A stretch of 64,000 nt of DNA from Floccularia luteovirens. Taxonomy: Eukaryota > Basidiomycota > Agaricomycetes > Agaricales > Squamanitaceae. Of the stretch, positions 60,901 to 64,000 are shown piece by piece. The notes below the pieces were generated by a model that was not told where the DNA came from, did no database searches, and worked only from the letters and a program-made list of their open reading frames with translations. The DNA lies in contig VSJF01000012.1 of assembly GCA_009739215.1 (NCBI GenBank), forward strand, positions 682,001-746,000. The letters run 5' to 3'. The position numbers and the translations under genes are program-made. Within the stretch, counting starts at the first letter, position 1. Each line of letters opens with the position of its first letter.

Positions 60901-63900
60901 CAAAGTAGCAAATCCATGTTTACTCTCGAACACACGCCCCGATTGTCTCCGTTTTTGTAGTTCCCGAAATACTGCTACGATACGCTTGCCGTAAGATGGT
61001 GCGATTTGACACTTCTGGCAGAGGATAGTTTCAAGTTCAGTTTGAGGAACGTCTTGGAAATGAACCTCGAGGAAACGGTTGCGAAAGGCTCTTGACAAAA
61101 TTTTTCTTCCTGCATACAAGCCGGGTGGGTTCTGCGTGGCAAAAAGCATGAAATGGGGATGGGGGCGGACAACCTCTTGAGTTTCTGGGATGACTAACTC
61201 GCGATTGTCATCAAGGAGGCGATTGAGAGCTTCCAGTACCTCAGTTGGCGCCAAGTTTAGTTCGTCCAGCACAATCCAATCACCATTGCGTAAGGCTTGA
61301 ACGAGGAGACCATCTTTGAAAACAAGTTTCCCAGTAAGGGGATCAGAGACGTAGGAACCAATGTACTCCTGAATATCCGTATGTTCGTGATTATTGATGC
61401 GAACAAATCTATGCCCAGTTTTCTGTGCAAGATATTCCACTGAGCTCGTTTTCCCGCTAGATGTCGGTCCTTCTATCAAAACGGGAAAACGTCGGGTCAA
61501 AATGATTCTCGCAAGATCGACAAGCTTCGTTTCAACAGAAGGCGTCAATATGTAGTCTTCTACAGGATCTGCGGGAAGTGATCCTTTCTCAAGATAGAAA
61601 GGTCCAAACTTGACATATTCATTTGCAGAACGGGAGTGGGGTATCGATGGTTCCTTTGCTAACATTGAAGGAGGGTTGCGTACACCAGTTAGGAGATGTT
61701 TCTGAGCTAGAGCCATAACCAATTCGGCGCTAGGTGGGTCGAGAACCATAGTAAATGCCATGAGGCAGCCCTCCCAAATAGCACGCTTAAGACTGTAAGT
61801 ACTGGCTGTATCTGCTGCGTACGTGAGAGCACGAGCTAAGGTACGCATGCTATAATGAGGCCTATGATTGGCCCCGTCCGCAATCTGTCGCGTTTCCGCC
61901 AAAAACTTGACAGCAGAGTAGAATTCAGCGACGTTCATAATGGACCCCTTATCTCCAAGAGCACTTTGACCGATGTATTTCGTAATGATACTAAGAAGAG
62001 TATCCTTATCAGCATCAGGAGATGGGACATCCATTTCCGTGAAACGGGATCGAATATTGGGTGGAAGATCCTTTTTACCGACGTCTGTTGCAGGATTCAT
62101 ACACGCAAAGAGGCGGAAGTCTGGATGGCGAGGTATAGGTTCGAGAGAGCCATGCTCCGTGAGGGTGATAGATGCCGTTGGTCCATGTAACAAGCCAGAA
62201 ATGCATTCCAGAGTTTCAGGACTCGCGAGATTGATTTCATCTAGCAATACCCTGACTATTTTATCATCAGAATCGGCCGGTTTGTGAAAAAAAAAATATG
62301 TTTATCTCACCAGTCCCCAGAGCGTAATGCTTTCACTAATGGGCCTTCCACAAAACCAAATGCAAACTTCCCCTTCCCATGCACATGCTGAACCTCAAAT
62401 TCTTCCACGTCATGTAAGAAAGTATCCCATTCTGCCTGCAAAGAACTGGACTCTGTAAGGGCTACTTTGCGACGCTTTTTTGGTAACTCCGATTCCGAAC
62501 CCTTCGTTGTATCCACACTAGGCAACACAATGGGAATTAATAAACACCAATTTATCAAAAAAGCTCACTTATTCTCAGCTGCTTGCTTGGCTTGAATACG
62601 TTCCTTTGCCAACCTTCCACTTTCCCTCCACAACCCAACAGCCCGTTTCCAATTCGCCTCCGTAACTAGCCTTTCTAACCTGAGTTTCAAATTTCTCATT
62701 CTTCTTCCTACTAAAAGTCGCCCCGAAAATATTCAGATAACGTTCTTGGAGGGCAGATCCCGGAACACGCGTGTCGATAGGTTTCAAGCCACCTATTAGA
62801 TCGGAAGATTCTGTCTGGTGCGAAAGGTTGAGGGAAATGAGAGGACGGTGGAGCAAGGAAGCGAGGTGGGTTATGATACTGGTTTTACCAGTGCCGGTTT
62901 CACCTGTCAGAAGAACGGGTTCGCAGAGGGATACAGCGGTAGCGATCCTTGACAGCAAGATGATAGCAGGTCTATGCATGGCAAATGGTCGGGATACTGG
63001 AGAAAAAACACTCTTATTCGCGCGACAGGTTAATCTAGTCCTGCCAACATGTATAGCGACAACCTGGCCAGTTGACATTTTTCTCCAAGTCGAATTCTGG
63101 TACCCTTTTATTGAGAACAGATTCCCTACGTTCTACATCTATTCCAAGGTGGTCGGCAATAGTTGATGTTACGGCTTCAATGTGAGATTTTGCGGAAGTC
63201 GTTGATGCGCCTGCGCCAAAAAAAACGTCCCTGGCTTCAAGTAACATGTCCTCGCGTAAGGTCATATTTGGAAAGATATTGGAGAGCGAGAGAAGGTTGT
63301 CCTTCATCCGCGTTGACAATGTCCATCGGTAGGGTGGTAAGATGTAGGTAGAAGCCCTTTCGACGCGCGCACAGAATTTCTGCAAATCTTGTAGACCAAT
63401 ATTTCGTAAAGATGCAGTAGAACCCAATGCTCTGAGCGCATTCCATAAAAAGATAATGGCTTTTCCTGCCGGACCCGCGAGTCGAGGAAAACGTACAGCG
63501 ACAATATTCTCCAGTTCATTCGTTGATTGAGGATGCAAAATCATTTCATGGAATTTGTGTGCTCCAAAGAATGTAGGAGGGGGAAAACTTCCTTTACTGG
63601 ATGGAATTACAGAACGAGTAGCAAAAATCATGAAATTCTCGTGAGCAGTCAATCGCCCTCGGCCCGGTATGTCGAGGAATGCACGACCTCCTACCCATTT
63701 GTCGACTCTGAGAGTTTCGATTAGAGGTTTGATGACACCGAGAACTTCATTACTCCCTCGATCGATATCTTCAAATGCAACCCATTTCCCTTCGCGCATA
63801 GATCGAACGAGTACACCTTCTTTCCACTCAAAATTTCCTGGCGTCGTTGGTGAGGAGACATATGAACCAAGAAGAGCACGCGGGTCGAGGGAGGTGTCTG

Positions 63901-64000
63901 CTAGGTGGATGGTTATTATCTGGTTCTTCTCTGTAGGATATAGGATACCAGCGAGGTGTGACAGTAGAAGGGATTTCCCAGAGGATGGTGGGGATGTAAG
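48995..64000 (-). CDS. MDN1: Midasin (Rea1/Mdn1), N-terminus beyond the window
   Basis: Giant dynein-related AAA+ ATPase that removes assembly factors from pre-60S ribosomes. About 4,600 residues are visible. All six AAA modules can be followed by their P-loops: PPSSGKSLLL (near 63975), GETGTGKTSII (near 62890), GPTSSGKTSSV (near 61455), GETGSGKTSVC (near 60575), GSPGVGKTSLI (near 59300) and GPKDSGKTTIV (near 58380). Walker B motifs read LLDEINLA, VLDELNLA, LLDEISLA and LLDEMNLA; the last module has LMDGANLC with Gly for Glu. A long helical linker follows, then a D/E-rich region (50590-51640), and the MIDAS domain with DDSRSM (DxSxS, near 49655) and ISDGMCQD. It ends FFERISEE. Many short introns. 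The N-terminal few hundred residues lie to the right of the window. Confidence 0.96.

Overview
The window is nuclear DNA from a filamentous basidiomycete fungus, most likely an Agaricomycete. Supporting signs are dense genes on both strands, many short introns (about 50-60 bp) with GTRNGT donors and YAG acceptors, and fungal families such as a Cet1-type mRNA triphosphatase, DHHC acyltransferase, yapsin-like aspartic proteases, a GH15/CBM20 glucoamylase and midasin. I see no prokaryotic feature, CRISPR array, rRNA, convincing tRNA or intact transposon. About 19 protein genes are supported; one runs off the right edge.

Left part (0.7-20.7 kb): a Ser/Thr kinase (-), mitochondrial porin VDAC (+), mRNA 5'-triphosphatase (+), a Rad60-type SUMO-like protein (-) sharing a 77 bp promoter with an NTR2/GCFC splicing factor (+), an aquaglyceroporin (+), a polytopic membrane protein (-) sharing a 118 bp promoter with a homeodomain gene (+), and a small mitochondrial membrane protein (+). 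All of these read cleanly once introns are removed.

Middle part (21-36.4 kb): DHHC palmitoyltransferase (-), acyl-CoA thioesterase-like protein (+), arrestin-like protein (-), a two-helix membrane protein (-), dynactin p62 (-), and a divergent pair of membrane-anchored pepsin-family proteases. Five of these seven genes need one or more +1 reading-frame corrections (one extra base each) to restore conserved motifs. The genes between and around them are clean. This local one-direction pattern is the most unusual signal in the window; a local sequence-quality problem is the simplest explanation, recent gene decay the next.

Right part (36.8-64 kb): heme oxygenase (-), CCCH zinc-finger protein (-), PA-TM-RING ubiquitin ligase (-), secreted glucoamylase (+) with a TATA box and CreA-like sites, SYLF/Ysc84 protein (+), an ectonucleotide pyrophosphatase/phosphodiesterase (-) whose active-site threonine lies in a 14-nt exon, and about 15 kb of midasin (-), cut at its N-terminus by the window edge. 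The gene set is mostly housekeeping (capping, splicing, ribosome export, dynein transport, mitochondria) mixed with secretion and nutrition genes. It does not look like a biosynthetic cluster or a defence island.
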